A DNA stretch of 64,000 nucleotides from Rhodovulum sp. PH10 (GCF_000293785.1 NZ_AKZI01000036.1:1-64000); one strand, 5' to 3'; shown: positions 50,662 to 61,408, counted from the stretch's first letter. Made by a program: numbers and translations. Notes: generated by a model not told the origin, from the letters alone.

Positions 50662-53600
50662 TCAGAGACTGCGCCGGTACTGGCCGCCGACCTCGAACAG
50701 CGCCCGCGAAATCTCGCCGAGCGAGCAGCAGCGCACCACGTCCATCAGCACGGCGAACAAATTTTCGTCGCGGGTTGCCGCCGCCTTCAGTCGCGCCAGC
50801 GCCGGGCCGGACTCCTCGCGGTGCCGAGCCTGGAAATCGCGCAGCCGAGAAATCTGCGAGCGCTTCTCCTCGTCGGTCGACCGCACCAGACCGCACGGCG
50901 GCGGCGCTTCGTGGCCGTCTGCGCCGGCCGGCGCGAGAAACGTGTTCACGCCGACGATCGGCAGCGAGCCGTCGTGCTTTCTGTGCTCGTAGGTCAGCGA
51001 CTCGTCTTGAATCTTGCTGCGCTGATAGCCGGTCTCCATCGCGCCGAGCACACCGCCGCGCGCGGCGATCGCCTCGAACTCCTTCAGCACCGCCTCTTCG
51101 ACGAGATCGGTCAGCTCCTCGATCACGAACGCACCCTGGTTCGGGTTCTCGTTCTTCGCCACCCCCCACTCGCGATTGAGGATCAGCTGAATCGCCAGCG
51201 CGCGGCGCACCGACTCCTCGGTCGGCGTCGTCACCGCCTCGTCGAAGGCGTTGGTGTGCAGCGAGTTGCAGTTGTCGTAGACGGCGATCAGCGCCTGCAG
51301 CGTGGTGCGGATGTCGTTGAACGCCATCTCCTGGGCATGCAGCGAGCGGCCCGACGTCTGGACGTGATATTTGAGCTTCTGCGACCGCTCGGCGGCGCGG
51401 TAGCGGTGCTTCATCGCCACCGCCCAGATGCGCCGCGCCACCCGGCCGATCACCGCGTATTCCGGGTCCATCCCGTTCGAGAAGAAGAACGAGAGGTTCG
51501 GCGCGAATTCGTCGATCGCCATGCCGCGCGCGAGATAGGCCTCGACATAGGTGAAGCCGTTGGCCAGCGTGAAGGCGAGCTGAGAGATCGGGTTCGCGCC
51601 GGCTTCGGCGATGTGATAGCCGGAGATCGACACCGAGTAGAAGTTGCGCACGTCGTGGGTGACGAAATACTGCTGCACGTCGCCCATCAGGCGCAGCGCG
51701 AAGTCGGTCGAGAAGATGCAGGTGTTCTGCCCCTGGTCCTCCTTCAGGATGTCGGCCTGCACGGTGCCGCGCACGCGCGACAGCGCGAGGCAGCGCAGTT
51801 TTGCCCGCTCGTCCTCGCTCGGCTCCCGCCCCTGCACCTCGCGGAATTTCTCCACCTGCTGATCGATCGCGGTGTCGAGAAACATCGCGAGGATCATCGG
51901 TGCCGGGCCGTTGATGGTCATCGACACCGAGGTCGCCGGATCGCACAGGTCGAAGCCGGCATAGAGCGCCTTCATGTCGTCGAGCGTCGCGATCGAGACG
52001 CCCGAATTTCCGATCTTGCCGAAAATGTCCGGACGCTCGTCGGGGTCGGAGCCGTACAGCGTCACGGAGTCGAACGCGGTCGACAGGCGTTTTGCCGGCA
52101 TGCCGGCCGACAGCATGTGGAAGCGGCGATTGGTGCGAAAGCAGTCGCCTTCGCCGGCGAACATCCGCGTCGGGTCCTCGTTCTCGCGCTTCACCGGAAA
52201 CACGCCGGCGGTGAACGGAAATTTTCCGGGCAAGTTCTCGCGCATCAGAAAGGAGAGGATCTCCCCCTCGTCGCGAAAGCGCGGCGGCACCACCTTGCGC
52301 ACCGGCGTGCCCGACAGCGTGGTGTGCACGAGTTTCGTCCGGCTCTCGCGGCCGCGCACCGACGTGATCAGCTCGGGTGCGGCGTAGCGCGCCACCGTCT
52401 CCGGCCAGTCGGCGAGCAGCGCCCGGCTCTCCGCCGAGAGTTTTGCGTCGGCCTCGGCGATCAGCGGGTCGAGCGCGGCGGCCGCCTCGTCGCGTCCCGC
52501 CTCCGCGAGCTTGTCTCTGGTGCGGCGCAAAGCCTGGCGGTCGCGCGCGGCCTCGCTCTCGGCCTCGGCGCGGCGGTGATGCGCCCGCACCGTCTCGGCG
52601 ATCTCGGCGAGATAGCGCACCCGCTCCGGCGGCACCACGGCGCGGCTCGCGGTCGAGTGCTTCACCGTCACCGGCGCCAGCCGGCCGCCGCGTGACAGCC
52701 CGAACCCCTCGAGTTTTTCCGCGATCGCGTGATAGAGCGCGGTGACACCGTCGTCGTTGAAGCGCGCGGCGATGGTGCCGAACACCGGCATCTCCTCCGG
52801 CTTTTGCCCGAACAGCCCGCGATTGCGCTGCACCTGCTTGCGCACGTCGTGCAGCGCGTCCTCGGCGCCGCGCCGCTCGAACTTGTTGATCGCGACGAGG
52901 TCGGCGAAGTCGAGCATGTCGATCTTCTCGAGCTGGGTGGCGGCGCCGAACTCCGGCGTCATCACATAGAGCGCGAGATCGGCCACCTCGGTGATCGCCG
53001 CGTCGCCCTGGCCGATGCCGGAGGTTTCAACCACGATCAGGTCGAAGCCGGCCGCCTTGCAGGCGGCGATCGCGTCCGGCACCGCGCGGGCGAGCTCGCT
53101 GCCGGCGTCGCGGGTCGCCATCGAGCGCATGAACACGTTCGGATGGTCGATCGCGTTCATCCGGATGCGGTCGCCGAGCAGCGCGCCGCCGGTGCGCCGC
53201 CGCGACGGGTCCACCGCCAGCACTGCGATCTTCAGCCCGTCCGCGTGGTCGATGCGGAACCGGCGTAGGAGCTCGTCGGTGAGGCTCGACTTGCCCGATC
53301 CGCCGGTGCCGGTGAGGCCGAGCACCGGCACCGTGCGTCCTGCCGCCTCGGCGATCACCCGCGAGATTTCCGGCGGGCAGACGCCGCTTTCGCAGGCGGT
53401 GATCACGCGGGCGAGCGCCCTTCGGTCGCCGCGGGTGAAAGCGAGCGGATCGGCCGGCGGCCGGGCGGCGAGGTCGAAATCGGCGCGCGTCATCACGTCG
53501 TCGATCATGCCCTGCAGGCCCATCGCCTGGCCGTCCTGCGGCGTGTAGATGCGGGTGACGCCCATCGCGTGCAGGGCGGCCACCTCGTCCGGCACGATCA

Positions 53601-53967
53601 CCCCGCCGCCGCCGCCGAACACCTTGACGTCGTCCGCACCGGCGCGGCGCAACAGCTCGAGCATGTAGCCGAAGAACTCGATGTGGCCGCCCTGGTAGGA
53701 GGTGATGGCGATGCCGTTGGCATCCTCCTGCAGCGCTGCGCCGACGATCTCCTCGACCGAGCGGTTGTGGCCGAGATGGATCACCTCGGCGCCGGTCGAC
53801 TGGAGAATCCGCCGCATCACGTTGATCGAGGCGTCGTGGCCGTCGAACAGGCTGGCGGCGGTGACGAACCGCACCTTGTGGCGCGGCCGGTAGGGATGCC
53901 CGGTCGGCACCAGCCCGTCCGGCACGGGCGTCGTTCCGGCGGTGGTCGGGGGGACGGGTCGGTTCAT
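50662..53967 (-). CDS. icmF: Fused isobutyryl-CoA mutase IcmF
   Basis: 1101-residue B12 enzyme that rearranges isobutyryl-CoA and n-butyryl-CoA. Domain order: adenosylcobalamin-binding ([15 protein letters not shown], ligand His44), MeaI-type G-protein chaperone (P-loop GTGGSGKSS 220-227, [13 protein letters not shown]), then the mutase barrel ([56 protein letters not shown]). The TAGVFP-KR loop distinguishes IcmF from methylmalonyl-CoA mutase. It may also act on pivalyl-CoA. The start at 53967 avoids an in-frame extension with no homology. It lies within the interval that separates trpE from trpG. Confidence 0.96.
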   Translation of the reverse strand: MNRPVPPTTAGTTPVPDGLVPTGHPYRPRHKVRFVTAASLFDGHDASINVMRRILQSTGAEVIHLGHNRSVEEIVGAALQEDANGIAITSYQGGHIEFFGYMLELLRRAGADDVKVFGGGGGVIVPDEVAALHAMGVTRIYTPQDGQAMGLQGMIDDVMTRADFDLAARPPADPLAFTRGDRRALARVITACESGVCPPEISRVIAEAAGRTVPVLGLTGTGGSGKSSLTDELLRRFRIDHADGLKIAVLAVDPSRRRTGGALLGDRIRMNAIDHPNVFMRSMATRDAGSELARAVPDAIAACKAAGFDLIVVETSGIGQGDAAITEVADLALYVMTPEFGAATQLEKIDMLDFADLVAINKFERRGAEDALHDVRKQVQRNRGLFGQKPEEMPVFGTIAARFNDDGVTALYHAIAEKLEGFGLSRGGRLAPVTVKHSTASRAVVPPERVRYLAEIAETVRAHHRRAEAESEAARDRQALRRTRDKLAEAGRDEAAAALDPLIAEADAKLSAESRALLADWPETVARYAAPELITSVRGRESRTKLVHTTLSGTPVRKVVPPRFRDEGEILSFLMRENLPGKFPFTAGVFPVKRENEDPTRMFAGEGDCFRTNRRFHMLSAGMPAKRLSTAFDSVTLYGSDPDERPDIFGKIGNSGVSIATLDDMKALYAGFDLCDPATSVSMTINGPAPMILAMFLDTAIDQQVEKFREVQGREPSEDERAKLRCLALSRVRGTVQADILKEDQGQNTCIFSTDFALRLMGDVQQYFVTHDVRNFYSVSISGYHIAEAGANPISQLAFTLANGFTYVEAYLARGMAIDEFAPNLSFFFSNGMDPEYAVIGRVARRIWAVAMKHRYRAAERSQKLKYHVQTSGRSLHAQEMAFNDIRTTLQALIAVYDNCNSLHTNAFDEAVTTPTEESVRRALAIQLILNREWGVAKNENPNQGAFVIEELTDLVEEAVLKEFEAIAARGGVLGAMETGYQRSKIQDESLTYEHRKHDGSLPIVGVNTFLAPAGADGHEAPPPCGLVRSTDEEKRSQISRLRDFQARHREESGPALARLKAAATRDENLFAVLMDVVRCCSLGEISRALFEVGGQYRRSL

Positions 53968-54288
53968 GGCGCGGACCCCTCGGGCGCCCACCCTGGCGGC
54001 GGCGCCGTGATGACAACGAAATACGGGAACGGTGGTCGAAAGCGGTAGCATACAACGAGGGATGGCGAGGAAGGCAAGTCCCGCGCGCATCCATCAACCT
54101 GTTCGCGTTTTGCTGCATGTGCGAATAAAACCGCGCATGTGGCCGTTCATGGCCTGGACAGGCGGTGTATGGTTGCATCACGAGGGGTTGCGGCGCGCGC
54201 CGCACCGCCCCGATTCGGCCACCCCGGCCGGACACGACTTCAGCACCGATCGATCGTCCCGCCAGTCCCTTTCACCCACCGCAGTCCG
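53968..54288. other. Divergent icmF/antiporter promoter region
   Basis: 321 bp between divergent genes. The direct repeat GCGCATGTGGC/GCTGCATGTGCG occurs near 54110-54145. It was checked for a cobalamin riboswitch before icmF and no B12-box was recognised. A TTGCCT with a downstream TATGCT (minus strand, about 54045-54085) might be a promoter, but the spacing is loose. Confidence 0.4.
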
Positions 54289-55401
54289 ATGACAGCAAAC
54301 CCGCTTCGCCTTGCCGCGCTCGTGCGCACCGAGGGCTTCCTCCTCGTCGGCATCACCACCGCCGCGACCTTCCTGGTCGCCGGCGACGCGATCTCGAAGG
54401 ATCTGTCGAACCCCTTGTGGTTCGCGGTCGTGTTCGTCTGGCTGTTCGGCGTCATCCTCGGCTCGGCGATCTCGGTGGTGCGGCATGCGGAAGCGGTCGC
54501 CACCGCGATCGGCGAGCCGGCCGGCACGCTGGTCCTCACCCTGTCGGTGACGATGATCGAGGTGTTCAGCATCTCGGCGGTGATGCTGCACGGCGAGAGC
54601 AATCCGACGCTGGTGCGCGACACCCTGTTCTCGGTGGTGATGATCATTCTCGGCGCGATGGTCGGCCTTTCGCTTTTGATCGGCGGCTGGCGGCACCGCG
54701 AGCAGGCCTACAACCTGCAGGGGGCCAATGCCTATCTCGGCGTCATCGTGCCGCTGGTCGTGCTCAGCCTGGTGATGCCCGACTTCACCACCTCCACCCC
54801 CGGCCCCACGCTGGCGGGTCCGCAGCAGGCGTTTTTGGTGCTGGTGTCGCTCGGCCTCTATGCGGCGTTCCTGTCGATGCAGACCGGTCGCCACCGTGGC
54901 TTCTTCACGATGGGCGAGGACGAGCACCGCGCCGCGCATGTCGGGCTCGACGCCGGCGCCGGGCACGCGGTGCTGCTGCTGCTCTACATGGCGCCGATCG
55001 TGTTTCTCGCCGAGCACCTCGCCCGGCCGGTCGACTACCTGGTCGAGACGCTGGATGCGCCCGCCGCGCTCGGCGGCGCGATCATCGCCGTGCTGGTGGC
55101 GACGCCGGAGGCGATCGGCGCCATCCGGGCGGCGGTGGCGAACCGGCTGCAGCGGGCGACCAACATCTTTCTCGGCTCGGTGCTGTCCACCATCGGCCTC
55201 ACCATCCCGGCAATGATCCTGGTCGGGCAGATGACCGGCCAAAACCTCGTGCTCGGGGTCGAGCACGCCGACCTCGTGCTGCTGCTGCTCACGCTCGCCG
55301 TCAGCATCATCACCTTCGCCAGCGGCCGCACCAACGTGCTGCAGGGCCTCGTCCACCTCATCTTGTTCGGCGTCTACGTCCTGCTGATCGTCGAGGGGTA
55401 G
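54289..55401 (+). CDS. Calcium:proton antiporter (CaCA family, ChaA-like)
   Basis: 370-residue protein with about eleven membrane helices in two inverted halves. Family repeat motifs carry acidic residues: GTLVLTLSVTMIEVFSISAV in the first half and ALGGAIIAVLVATPEAIGAI in the second (ion-binding glutamates). It exports Ca2+ or Na+/K+ for protons. The start at 54289 is ATG with a weak ribosome site. No operon partner. Confidence 0.87.
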   Translation: MTANPLRLAALVRTEGFLLVGITTAATFLVAGDAISKDLSNPLWFAVVFVWLFGVILGSAISVVRHAEAVATAIGEPAGTLVLTLSVTMIEVFSISAVMLHGESNPTLVRDTLFSVVMIILGAMVGLSLLIGGWRHREQAYNLQGANAYLGVIVPLVVLSLVMPDFTTSTPGPTLAGPQQAFLVLVSLGLYAAFLSMQTGRHRGFFTMGEDEHRAAHVGLDAGAGHAVLLLLYMAPIVFLAEHLARPVDYLVETLDAPAALGGAIIAVLVATPEAIGAIRAAVANRLQRATNIFLGSVLSTIGLTIPAMILVGQMTGQNLVLGVEHADLVLLLLTLAVSIITFASGRTNVLQGLVHLILFGVYVLLIVEG

Positions 55402-55443
55402 CGACTGGACGACGACGGGTTGTGAACGCCCGCAAAACCCTTA

Positions 55444-55470
55444 GGATATACGTTTTCGCCACGTATATCC
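55444..55470. promoter_or_regulatory. Perfect 9-bp inverted repeat operator before vapBC
   Basis: GGATATACG (55444-55452) and CGTATATCC (55462-55470) are exact inverted repeats with a nine-base spacer, directly followed by the GGAGG ribosome site (55470-55475) of the antitoxin gene. Antitoxins of this type repress their own promoter by binding such palindromes. Confidence 0.75.
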
Positions 55471-55480
55471 GGAGGACGCC

Positions 55481-55714
55481 ATGCAGGTCGCCAGGTGGGG
55501 AAACAGCCTCGCCGTCCGGCTGCCCAAGGAGGTGGTCGAGGCGCTCGGCCTGAAGGAAGGCGACGCCGTCGAGATCCGGGTCGCCGGCCCGCGTACCTTC
55601 GACGTCGCCAGGGCGCCGACCATCGAGGACATGCTGGCGCAGATCAGAAAATTCCGCGGCCGGGTGCCGGTGGGCTACCGCTTCGACCGGCGCGACGCCG
55701 ATGAGCGGGGCTGA
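55481..55714 (+). CDS. vapB: AbrB/MazE-type antitoxin (VapB)
   Basis: 77 residues. The N-terminal swapped-hairpin DNA-binding fold is clear (MQVARWGNSLAVRLPKEVVE, ALGLKEGDAVEIRV); the C-terminal part should wrap the toxin. It shares 14 bp with the following PIN toxin gene, the usual toxin-antitoxin overlap, and has a perfect palindrome upstream for autoregulation. Confidence 0.9.
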   Translation: MQVARWGNSLAVRLPKEVVEALGLKEGDAVEIRVAGPRTFDVARAPTIEDMLAQIRKFRGRVPVGYRFDRRDADERG

Positions 55715-56108
55715 CTTCTTCGACAACAACGTGCTCGTATACGCGATCTCGGCCGACGCCCGAAAGGCAGACCGGGCCGAGCGGCTGCTCGCCGGCGGCG
55801 GGGTCGTCAGCGTCCAGGTTTTGAACGAGTTCGCCTCGGTGACGTCGCGAAAGTTCGGGCTCACCGTGCCGGAGGTGCGCAGCGTGCTGGCGGGCTTTCG
55901 CGGGCTGTGCACCGTGGTGCCGGTCGACGTCGCGGTGCACGACCTCGGCCTCGCGCTCGCCGAGCGCCACCGGCTCCCGATCTACGATGCGATGATCGTC
56001 GCCGCCGCCCTCGAGGCCGGCTGCCGGATTCTCTGGTCGGAGGATTTTTGCAACGGTCTCGCCATCGCCGATCTCACCGTCCGGAACCCGTTCCGGGATG
56101 AACCTTGA
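55701..56108 (+). CDS. vapC: PIN domain ribonuclease toxin (VapC)
   Basis: 135-residue PIN domain. The acidic site is present: Asp in FFDNNVLVYAI, Glu in LNEFASV, Asp in IYDAMIVAAAL and Asp in WSEDFCNG. VapC toxins cleave tRNA or rRNA. NN replaces the TN of the FIDTN motif, which is common in this subgroup. It ends 50 bp before trpG, so its readthrough could reach the trp genes. Confidence 0.92.
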   Translation: MSGADFFDNNVLVYAISADARKADRAERLLAGGGVVSVQVLNEFASVTSRKFGLTVPEVRSVLAGFRGLCTVVPVDVAVHDLGLALAERHRLPIYDAMIVAAALEAGCRILWSEDFCNGLAIADLTVRNPFRDEP

Positions 56109-56158
56109 CCCCCCTCCTCCGCCCGTTCTAAGACCCGTGGAGCCGGGTAAAGGCCGCC

Positions 56159-56773
56159 ATGATCGTCCTGATCGACAACTACGACAGCTTCACCTTCAAC
56201 CTCGTCCACTATCTGGGTGGGCTCGGGGCGGAGGTGGTCGTCCACCGCAACGACAAGATTTCCGCCGAGGCGGTGGTCGCCGCCGACCCGGAGGCGATCG
56301 TGCTCTCGCCGGGGCCCTGCACGCCGAACGAGGCGGGCATCTGCCTCGACCTGATCGACAAGGCGTCGCAGACCATCCCGATGCTCGGCGTCTGCCTCGG
56401 TCACCAGTCGATGGGCCAGGCGTTCGGCGGCGACGTCGTGCGCGCCCCGGTGCCGGTGCACGGCAAGCTCTCCGAGATGACCCACCGGGGCCAGGGGCTC
56501 TTTCGTGGCATCAACGGGCCGTTCAAGGCGACCCGCTACCACTCGCTGGTGGTCGATAGAAAAACCCTGCCGGATGCGCTCGAAGTCACTGCCGAGACCG
56601 ACGGGCTGATCATGGCGATGCAGCACAAGACCCGGCCCGCCCACGGCGTGCAGTTTCATCCCGAAAGCATCGCGTCCGAGCACGGCCATTTGATGCTGAA
56701 GAATTTTCTCGATCTCGCCCGGGCCTGGAACGACGCGCACGGCCGCGTCGCCCGGCCGGCGCGCGCGCAATGA
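56159..56773 (+). CDS. trpG: Anthranilate synthase component II (glutaminase)
   Basis: 204-residue class I glutamine amidotransferase. Nucleophile Cys79 in [15 protein letters not shown] and the catalytic His/Glu in [31 protein letters not shown] is the standard start. It feeds ammonia to TrpE and may also serve PabB in folate synthesis. trpD follows by 10 bp. Confidence 0.96.
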   Translation: MIVLIDNYDSFTFNLVHYLGGLGAEVVVHRNDKISAEAVVAADPEAIVLSPGPCTPNEAGICLDLIDKASQTIPMLGVCLGHQSMGQAFGGDVVRAPVPVHGKLSEMTHRGQGLFRGINGPFKATRYHSLVVDRKTLPDALEVTAETDGLIMAMQHKTRPAHGVQFHPESIASEHGHLMLKNFLDLARAWNDAHGRVARPARAQ

Positions 56774-56783
56774 GGCTTTTTCC

Positions 56784-57800
56784 ATGGTCGAGTTGAAGAC
56801 GCTGATCGCCCAGGTCGCCACCGGCGCGCCGCTGTCGCGCGAGCAGGCGGCCGACGCCTTTGCCCGCATGATGTCCGGCGAGGCGACGCCCTCGCAGATG
56901 GGCGCCCTCCTGATGGCGCTCCGGGTGCGCGGGGAAACCATCGAGGAGATCACCGGGGCGGTCGCGGCGATGCGCTCCAAGATGCTGCCGGTCGATGCGC
57001 CGGCCGGCGCGGTCGACGTGGTCGGCACCGGCGGCGACGCCTCGGGCTCCTACAACATCTCCACCTGTGCGGCTTTCATTGTCGCGGGCGCCGGCGTGCC
57101 GGTCGCCAAGCACGGCAACCGCGCGCTCTCCTCCAAATGCGGCGCCGCCGACGTTCTGGCCGCGCTCGGGGTGAACATCGACCTCGCCCCGGCGCAGATC
57201 GGCACCTGCATCCGCGACGCCAATATCGGCTTCATGTTCGCCCCCCTGCACCACCCGGCGATGAAGCATGTCGGCCCGACGCGCGTCGAGATGGGCACCC
57301 GGACGATATTCAACCTCTTGGGCCCCCTGTCGAATCCGGCGGGCGTCAAGCGCCAGATGGTGGGCGTCTTCTCCAAGCAATGGGTCGAGCCGCTGGCGCA
57401 CGTGCTGAAGAATCTCGGCTCCGAGCGCGCCTATGTGGTGCACGCCTCCGACGGCCTCGACGAGATCACCACCTCCGGCCCGACCGCCGTCGCCTCGCTC
57501 GACAAGGGCGAGGTCACCGTCTTCGAGATCACCCCGGAAGAGGTCGGCCTCGCGCGGGTCGCGCCCGAGGCGCTCAAGGGCGGCGACGCCACCGCCAATG
57601 CGGCCGCCCTCAAGGCCGTGCTCGAGGGCCGCAAGGGGCCGTATCGCGACGTCGCGATCTTCAACGCCGCCGGCGCGCTGGTGGTGGCCGGCAAGGCCAA
57701 GGATCTCGTCTCCGGCGTCGCGCTCGCCGCCCAGTCGATCGATTCGGGCGCCGCCGAAGGCAGTCTCGAGCGGCTGATCGCCGTCTCCAACGCAGCGTGA
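56784..57800 (+). CDS. trpD: Anthranilate phosphoribosyltransferase
   Basis: 338 residues. It joins anthranilate to PRPP. PRPP loop [37 protein letters not shown], and [11 protein letters not shown] are diagnostic. The start follows a weak ribosome site ten bases after trpG. It ends eight bases before trpC. Confidence 0.97.
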   Translation: MVELKTLIAQVATGAPLSREQAADAFARMMSGEATPSQMGALLMALRVRGETIEEITGAVAAMRSKMLPVDAPAGAVDVVGTGGDASGSYNISTCAAFIVAGAGVPVAKHGNRALSSKCGAADVLAALGVNIDLAPAQIGTCIRDANIGFMFAPLHHPAMKHVGPTRVEMGTRTIFNLLGPLSNPAGVKRQMVGVFSKQWVEPLAHVLKNLGSERAYVVHASDGLDEITTSGPTAVASLDKGEVTVFEITPEEVGLARVAPEALKGGDATANAAALKAVLEGRKGPYRDVAIFNAAGALVVAGKAKDLVSGVALAAQSIDSGAAEGSLERLIAVSNAA

Positions 57801-57808
57801 CCTTGCCC

Positions 57809-58618
57809 ATGGCGGACATTCTCGCAAAGATCGAAGCCTACAAGCGCACCGAGATCGCCGCCGCCAAGAAGGCCCATCCGCTGTCCGCGCTGGAGGCGAT
57901 CGCCCGCAGCGAGCCGCCGCCCCGCGGCTTTCTCCGCGCGATCGAGCGCCGGCTCGCCCGCGGCCGTACCGCGCTCATCGCCGAGATCAAGAAGGCGAGC
58001 CCCTCCAAGGGCTTGATCCGCGCCGACTTCGACCCGCCGGCGCTCGCCCGGGCCTACGAGGCGGGCGGCGCGACTTGCCTCTCGGTGCTCACCGATGGCC
58101 CCTCCTTCCAGGGCCGCAACGAGTATCTGGTCGCCGCCCGCGGCGCCGCGGCACTCCCCGTGCTGCGCAAGGACTTCCTCTTCGACACCTATCAGGTGAC
58201 CGAGGCGCGCGCGCTCGGCGCCGACTGCATCCTGATCATCATGGCGGCGGTCGACGACATGACGGCGCTCGATCTCGAGGAGGCCGCCCACGAGCTCGGC
58301 ATGGACGCGCTGATCGAGGTCCACGACGAGCACGAGCTGGAGCGCGCGATGAAGCTCTCCTCCCGCCTGCTCGGCATCAACAACCGCAACCTGAAGACCT
58401 TCGAGACGACCCTCGAAACCGCCGAGCGGCTGGCGCCGCTGGTGCCGAAGGATCGCGTGCTGGTCGGCGAATCCGGCATTTTCACACCAGACGACCTCGC
58501 CCGCCTCGCAAAGGTGGGCATCGGCACCGTGCTGGTCGGCGAGAGCTTGATGCGCCAGCCCGACGTCATCGCCGCGACCCGCGCGCTCCTGGGCCGCACC
58601 AGCGCCGCCGCCGAATGA
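57809..58618 (+). CDS. trpC: Indole-3-glycerol-phosphate synthase
   Basis: 269-residue TIM barrel. [20 protein letters not shown] with the catalytic lysine, [46 protein letters not shown] and [12 protein letters not shown]. It is not fused to TrpF. Its stop overlaps the moaC start (ATGA, 58615-58618), so tryptophan and molybdopterin genes share a transcript. Confidence 0.97.
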   Translation: MADILAKIEAYKRTEIAAAKKAHPLSALEAIARSEPPPRGFLRAIERRLARGRTALIAEIKKASPSKGLIRADFDPPALARAYEAGGATCLSVLTDGPSFQGRNEYLVAARGAAALPVLRKDFLFDTYQVTEARALGADCILIIMAAVDDMTALDLEEAAHELGMDALIEVHDEHELERAMKLSSRLLGINNRNLKTFETTLETAERLAPLVPKDRVLVGESGIFTPDDLARLAKVGIGTVLVGESLMRQPDVIAATRALLGRTSAAAE

Positions 58619-59163
58619 CCTCCAAAAACAAAAACATGTCAGAGACCGACGAGCCGCGGCTCACCCATATCGGCCGGCAGGGCGAAGCCCGCATGGTCGG
58701 CGTCGGCGACAAGCCGGTGACCAAGCGCATCGCCGTCGCCGAGGGGCGCGTGCTGATGAGCGCACAAACGCTCGACCTCGTGAAGCGCGGCGACGCCAAG
58801 AAGGGCGACGTGCTCGGCGTCGCGCGCGTCGCCGGCATCATGGCGGCCAAGCGCACCCACGAGCTGATCCCGCTGTGCCATCCGCTGCCCGTCACGCGGG
58901 TCGAGGTCGAGGTCGCGCCGTCGCCGGACGACAGCGGCATCACCGTGCGGGCGACGGTGGAGGTCTCCGGCCAGACCGGCGTGGAGATGGAGGCCTTGAC
59001 CGCCGTCTCGGTCGCCTGCCTCACGGTCTACGACATGGTGAAGGCGGTCGAGCGCGGCATGCGGATCGAGGGCGTTCGCCTCCTCGAGAAGACGGGCGGA
59101 AAATCCGGCCATTTCCGCGCCGACGAGTCCGCGCCCGAAGCACCCGCGGCGGAGGGCGCATAG
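58615..59163 (+). CDS. moaC: Cyclic pyranopterin monophosphate synthase MoaC
   Basis: 182 residues. [40 protein letters not shown] and [20 protein letters not shown] cover the active site, including the catalytic Lys and Asp. It converts the GTP-derived intermediate into cPMP for molybdenum cofactor. ATG 58615 overlaps trpC; an ATG at 58636 would drop a Lys/Asn-rich leader (MTSKNKN) and is equally possible. Confidence 0.95.
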   Translation: MTSKNKNMSETDEPRLTHIGRQGEARMVGVGDKPVTKRIAVAEGRVLMSAQTLDLVKRGDAKKGDVLGVARVAGIMAAKRTHELIPLCHPLPVTRVEVEVAPSPDDSGITVRATVEVSGQTGVEMEALTAVSVACLTVYDMVKAVERGMRIEGVRLLEKTGGKSGHFRADESAPEAPAAEGA

Positions 59164-60386
59164 TGGCCCTGCTGTCGGTCGCCGATGCGCTGGCGCAGGT
59201 GCTCGCCGGCGTCGCGCCGCTTCCCCCCGAATCCGTGCCCCTCGCCGAGGCCCACACGCGGGTGCTGGCCGACGACGTCGCCGCCCGCCGTACCCAGCCG
59301 CCGGAAGCCCTCTCCGCCATGGACGGCTTCGCGCTGCGCGCCGCGGATCTGGCAGGCGCGAGCGAGGCCGCCCCGGTCACGCTGACCGTGATCGGCGAGG
59401 CGCCGGCCGGCCGGCCGTTCGCCGGCACCGTTTCGCCGGGCGAGGCGGTGCGCATCTTCACCGGCGCGCCAGTGCCGGAGGGCGCCGACGCCGTGGTGAT
59501 CCAGGAGGTCGCCCGCCGCGACGGCGACACGGTGAGCTTCACCGCCCCGACCGCGCAGAACCGGCACGTCCGCGCCCGCGGCCGCGACTTTTCCGCCGGT
59601 CACGTGCTGCTGCGGCGCGGGCAGCGGCTCACCATGCGTGACCTCGCGCTCGCCGCCGCGATGAACCATCCCTCGGTTCCGGTGCATCGCCGGCCACGCC
59701 TCGGCCTGATCGCCACCGGCGACGAGCTGGTGCCGCCCGGCACGGAGCCCGGCCCCGGCCAGATCGTCTATTCGAACGGCTTCGCGCTCGCCGCCCTCGC
59801 CCGCGCCGAAGGCGCCGTGGTGACCGATCTCGGCATCGTGCCGGACCGGCTCGACGAGACGGTCGACGCGATCCGGCGCGCAAAGGCCGAGAACGTCGAC
59901 CTTTTGGTGACCACCGGCGGCGCCTCGGTCGGCGACTACGACCTCGTGCAGCAGGCGCTCGCCTCGGAGGGCATGCGGCTCGCCTTCTGGAAGGTCGCGA
60001 TGCGGCCCGGCAAGCCTTTGATGAGCGGGCGGCTCGGCGCCGTGCCGGTGCTCGGCCTGCCGGGCAACCCGGTGTCGTCGTTCGTCGCGGCGGTGCTCTT
60101 CCTGGTGCCGCTGCTGCGCCGCCTGCAGGGCCGCGCCGATCTCGCGGTCGAGGCCGAGCCGGCGATCGCCGGCCGCGACCTTGCCGCCAACGACGAGCGC
60201 GCCGACTACATGCGGGCGCGACTCGGGCGCGACGACGAGGGCCGGCTGGTCGCGACCCCGGTGGTCGACCAGGATTCGTCGCTCCTCGCGCCGCTCGGCC
60301 TCGCCGACGGGCTGTTGATCCGCGCCCCCTTCGCGCCCGCTCTCGCGGCTGGATCGCGCTGTGAAGTGATTCGACTACCTCACTGA
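59163..60386 (+). CDS. moeA: Molybdopterin molybdenumtransferase MoeA
   Basis: 407 residues. Domain motifs: ALSAMDGFALRAADLA, GEAVRIFTGAPVPEGADAVV, GLIATGDELVPPG, LLVTTGGASVGDYDLV, MRPGKPLMSG, LGLPGNPVSSFVA. It inserts molybdate into adenylylated molybdopterin. The start is GTG at 59163, sharing one base with the moaC stop (TAGTG). Confidence 0.95.
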   Translation: MALLSVADALAQVLAGVAPLPPESVPLAEAHTRVLADDVAARRTQPPEALSAMDGFALRAADLAGASEAAPVTLTVIGEAPAGRPFAGTVSPGEAVRIFTGAPVPEGADAVVIQEVARRDGDTVSFTAPTAQNRHVRARGRDFSAGHVLLRRGQRLTMRDLALAAAMNHPSVPVHRRPRLGLIATGDELVPPGTEPGPGQIVYSNGFALAALARAEGAVVTDLGIVPDRLDETVDAIRRAKAENVDLLVTTGGASVGDYDLVQQALASEGMRLAFWKVAMRPGKPLMSGRLGAVPVLGLPGNPVSSFVAAVLFLVPLLRRLQGRADLAVEAEPAIAGRDLAANDERADYMRARLGRDDEGRLVATPVVDQDSSLLAPLGLADGLLIRAPFAPALAAGSRCEVIRLPH

Positions 60387-60494
60387 AAATTCGCGAAAAT
60401 CGAGTGCTGGAGCGGGTCCGTACGGGGCTACCGTCGCTTAGGCCTAATCGTTTCTGCGGCCAAAGCTTCGACTTCTTCACTCCAAATTAAAGGG

Positions 60495-60540
60495 TTGCGG
60501 AACACACATCGAACAGATAGTGTATGTTCATGATTTGTTT
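60495..60540 (+). promoter_or_regulatory. lexA promoter with overlapping SOS boxes
   Basis: TTGCGG (60495-60500) and TAGTGT (60518-60523) are separated by exactly 17 bp. Between them sits GAAC-acacatc-GAAC (60500-60514), the reverse of the alphaproteobacterial GTTC-N7-GTTC SOS box. A second near-match GTTC-atgattt-GTTT lies at 60526-60540, straddling the likely start site. LexA should autorepress here. Confidence 0.85.
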
Positions 60541-60585
60541 AGGCGACATACAGTGATTGCCTGAACGCGCCCCGGGGGTAGGGAC

Positions 60586-61293
60586 ATGCTGACGCGGAAG
60601 CAGTTCGAGCTGTTGCGGTTCATTCACGAGCGCCTGAAGGAGACCGGTGTGCCCCCCTCCTTCGACGAGATGAAGGACGCGCTCGACCTGCGCTCGAAGT
60701 CGGGCATCCACCGCCTGATCACCGCGCTCGAGGAGCGCGGCTTCATCCGCCGCCTGCCCAACCGCGCCCGCGCCATCGAGGTGATCAAGCTGCCCGAATC
60801 GGTCGGCCACGGGATGATGGCGCAGCCGCGCGCGCGCGGCTTCACCCCGAGCGTGATCGAGGGCAATCTCGGCCGGGTGAGACCGATGCCGGTGGAGGAC
60901 GAGCCGGCCCGTCCGGTCGCCGTGCCGGTGATGGGCCGGATCGCCGCCGGCACGCCGATCGAGGCGATCCAGACCAAGAGCTCGGTGATCAACGTGCCGC
61001 CGGAGATGCTCGCCTCGGGCGACCATTTCGCGCTCGAGGTGCGCGGCGACTCGATGATCGAGGCCGGCATTTTGGACGGCGACATCGCGCTGATCCGCAA
61101 GGTCGAGAACGCCGACACCGGCGACATCGTGGTGGCGCTGGTCGACGACGAGGAGGCGACGCTCAAGCGGTTTCGCCGCCGCGGTGCCTCGATCGCCCTG
61201 GAGCCCGCCAACGCCGCCTACGAGGTGCGCATCCTTCCCCCCAACCGCGTGCGCATCCAGGGCAAGCTGGTCGGCCTGATGCGGCGATACTGA
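60586..61293 (+). CDS. lexA: LexA repressor
   Basis: 235 residues. Winged helix ([40 protein letters not shown]), then the self-cleavage site Ala121-Gly122 in [11 protein letters not shown] and the Ser156/Lys194 dyad ([19 protein letters not shown]). RecA-stimulated cleavage derepresses DNA-repair genes. It is autoregulated through the boxes at 60500-60540. In Rhizobiales lexA lies between moeA and comEC, as here. Confidence 0.98.
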   Translation: MLTRKQFELLRFIHERLKETGVPPSFDEMKDALDLRSKSGIHRLITALEERGFIRRLPNRARAIEVIKLPESVGHGMMAQPRARGFTPSVIEGNLGRVRPMPVEDEPARPVAVPVMGRIAAGTPIEAIQTKSSVINVPPEMLASGDHFALEVRGDSMIEAGILDGDIALIRKVENADTGDIVVALVDDEEATLKRFRRRGASIALEPANAAYEVRILPPNRVRIQGKLVGLMRRY

Positions 61294-61335
61294 GGAGGCG
61301 GCACCGAGCCGGTGGCATTCTGGGGACCGCGTTTC

Positions 61336-61408
61336 AACTCTTTCCGCTCGCGGGGAGACGCGCACGGGAGAGGTCACGTTCGTCTGAAAAGGCGGACGGC
61401 TGGTGAGG
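61336..61408. repeat. Degenerate CTCTCCCCGC-type repeat
   Basis: CAACTCTTTCCGCTCGCGGG, GGGAGAGGTCACGTTCG and GGCTGGTGAGG align in order with the intact copy at 61645-61710 but the central stem has decayed. Same orientation. Confidence 0.6.

Noticed and set aside
53968-54288. Cobalamin riboswitch before icmF
   Set aside because: No B12-box core could be recognised on the minus strand upstream of 53967.
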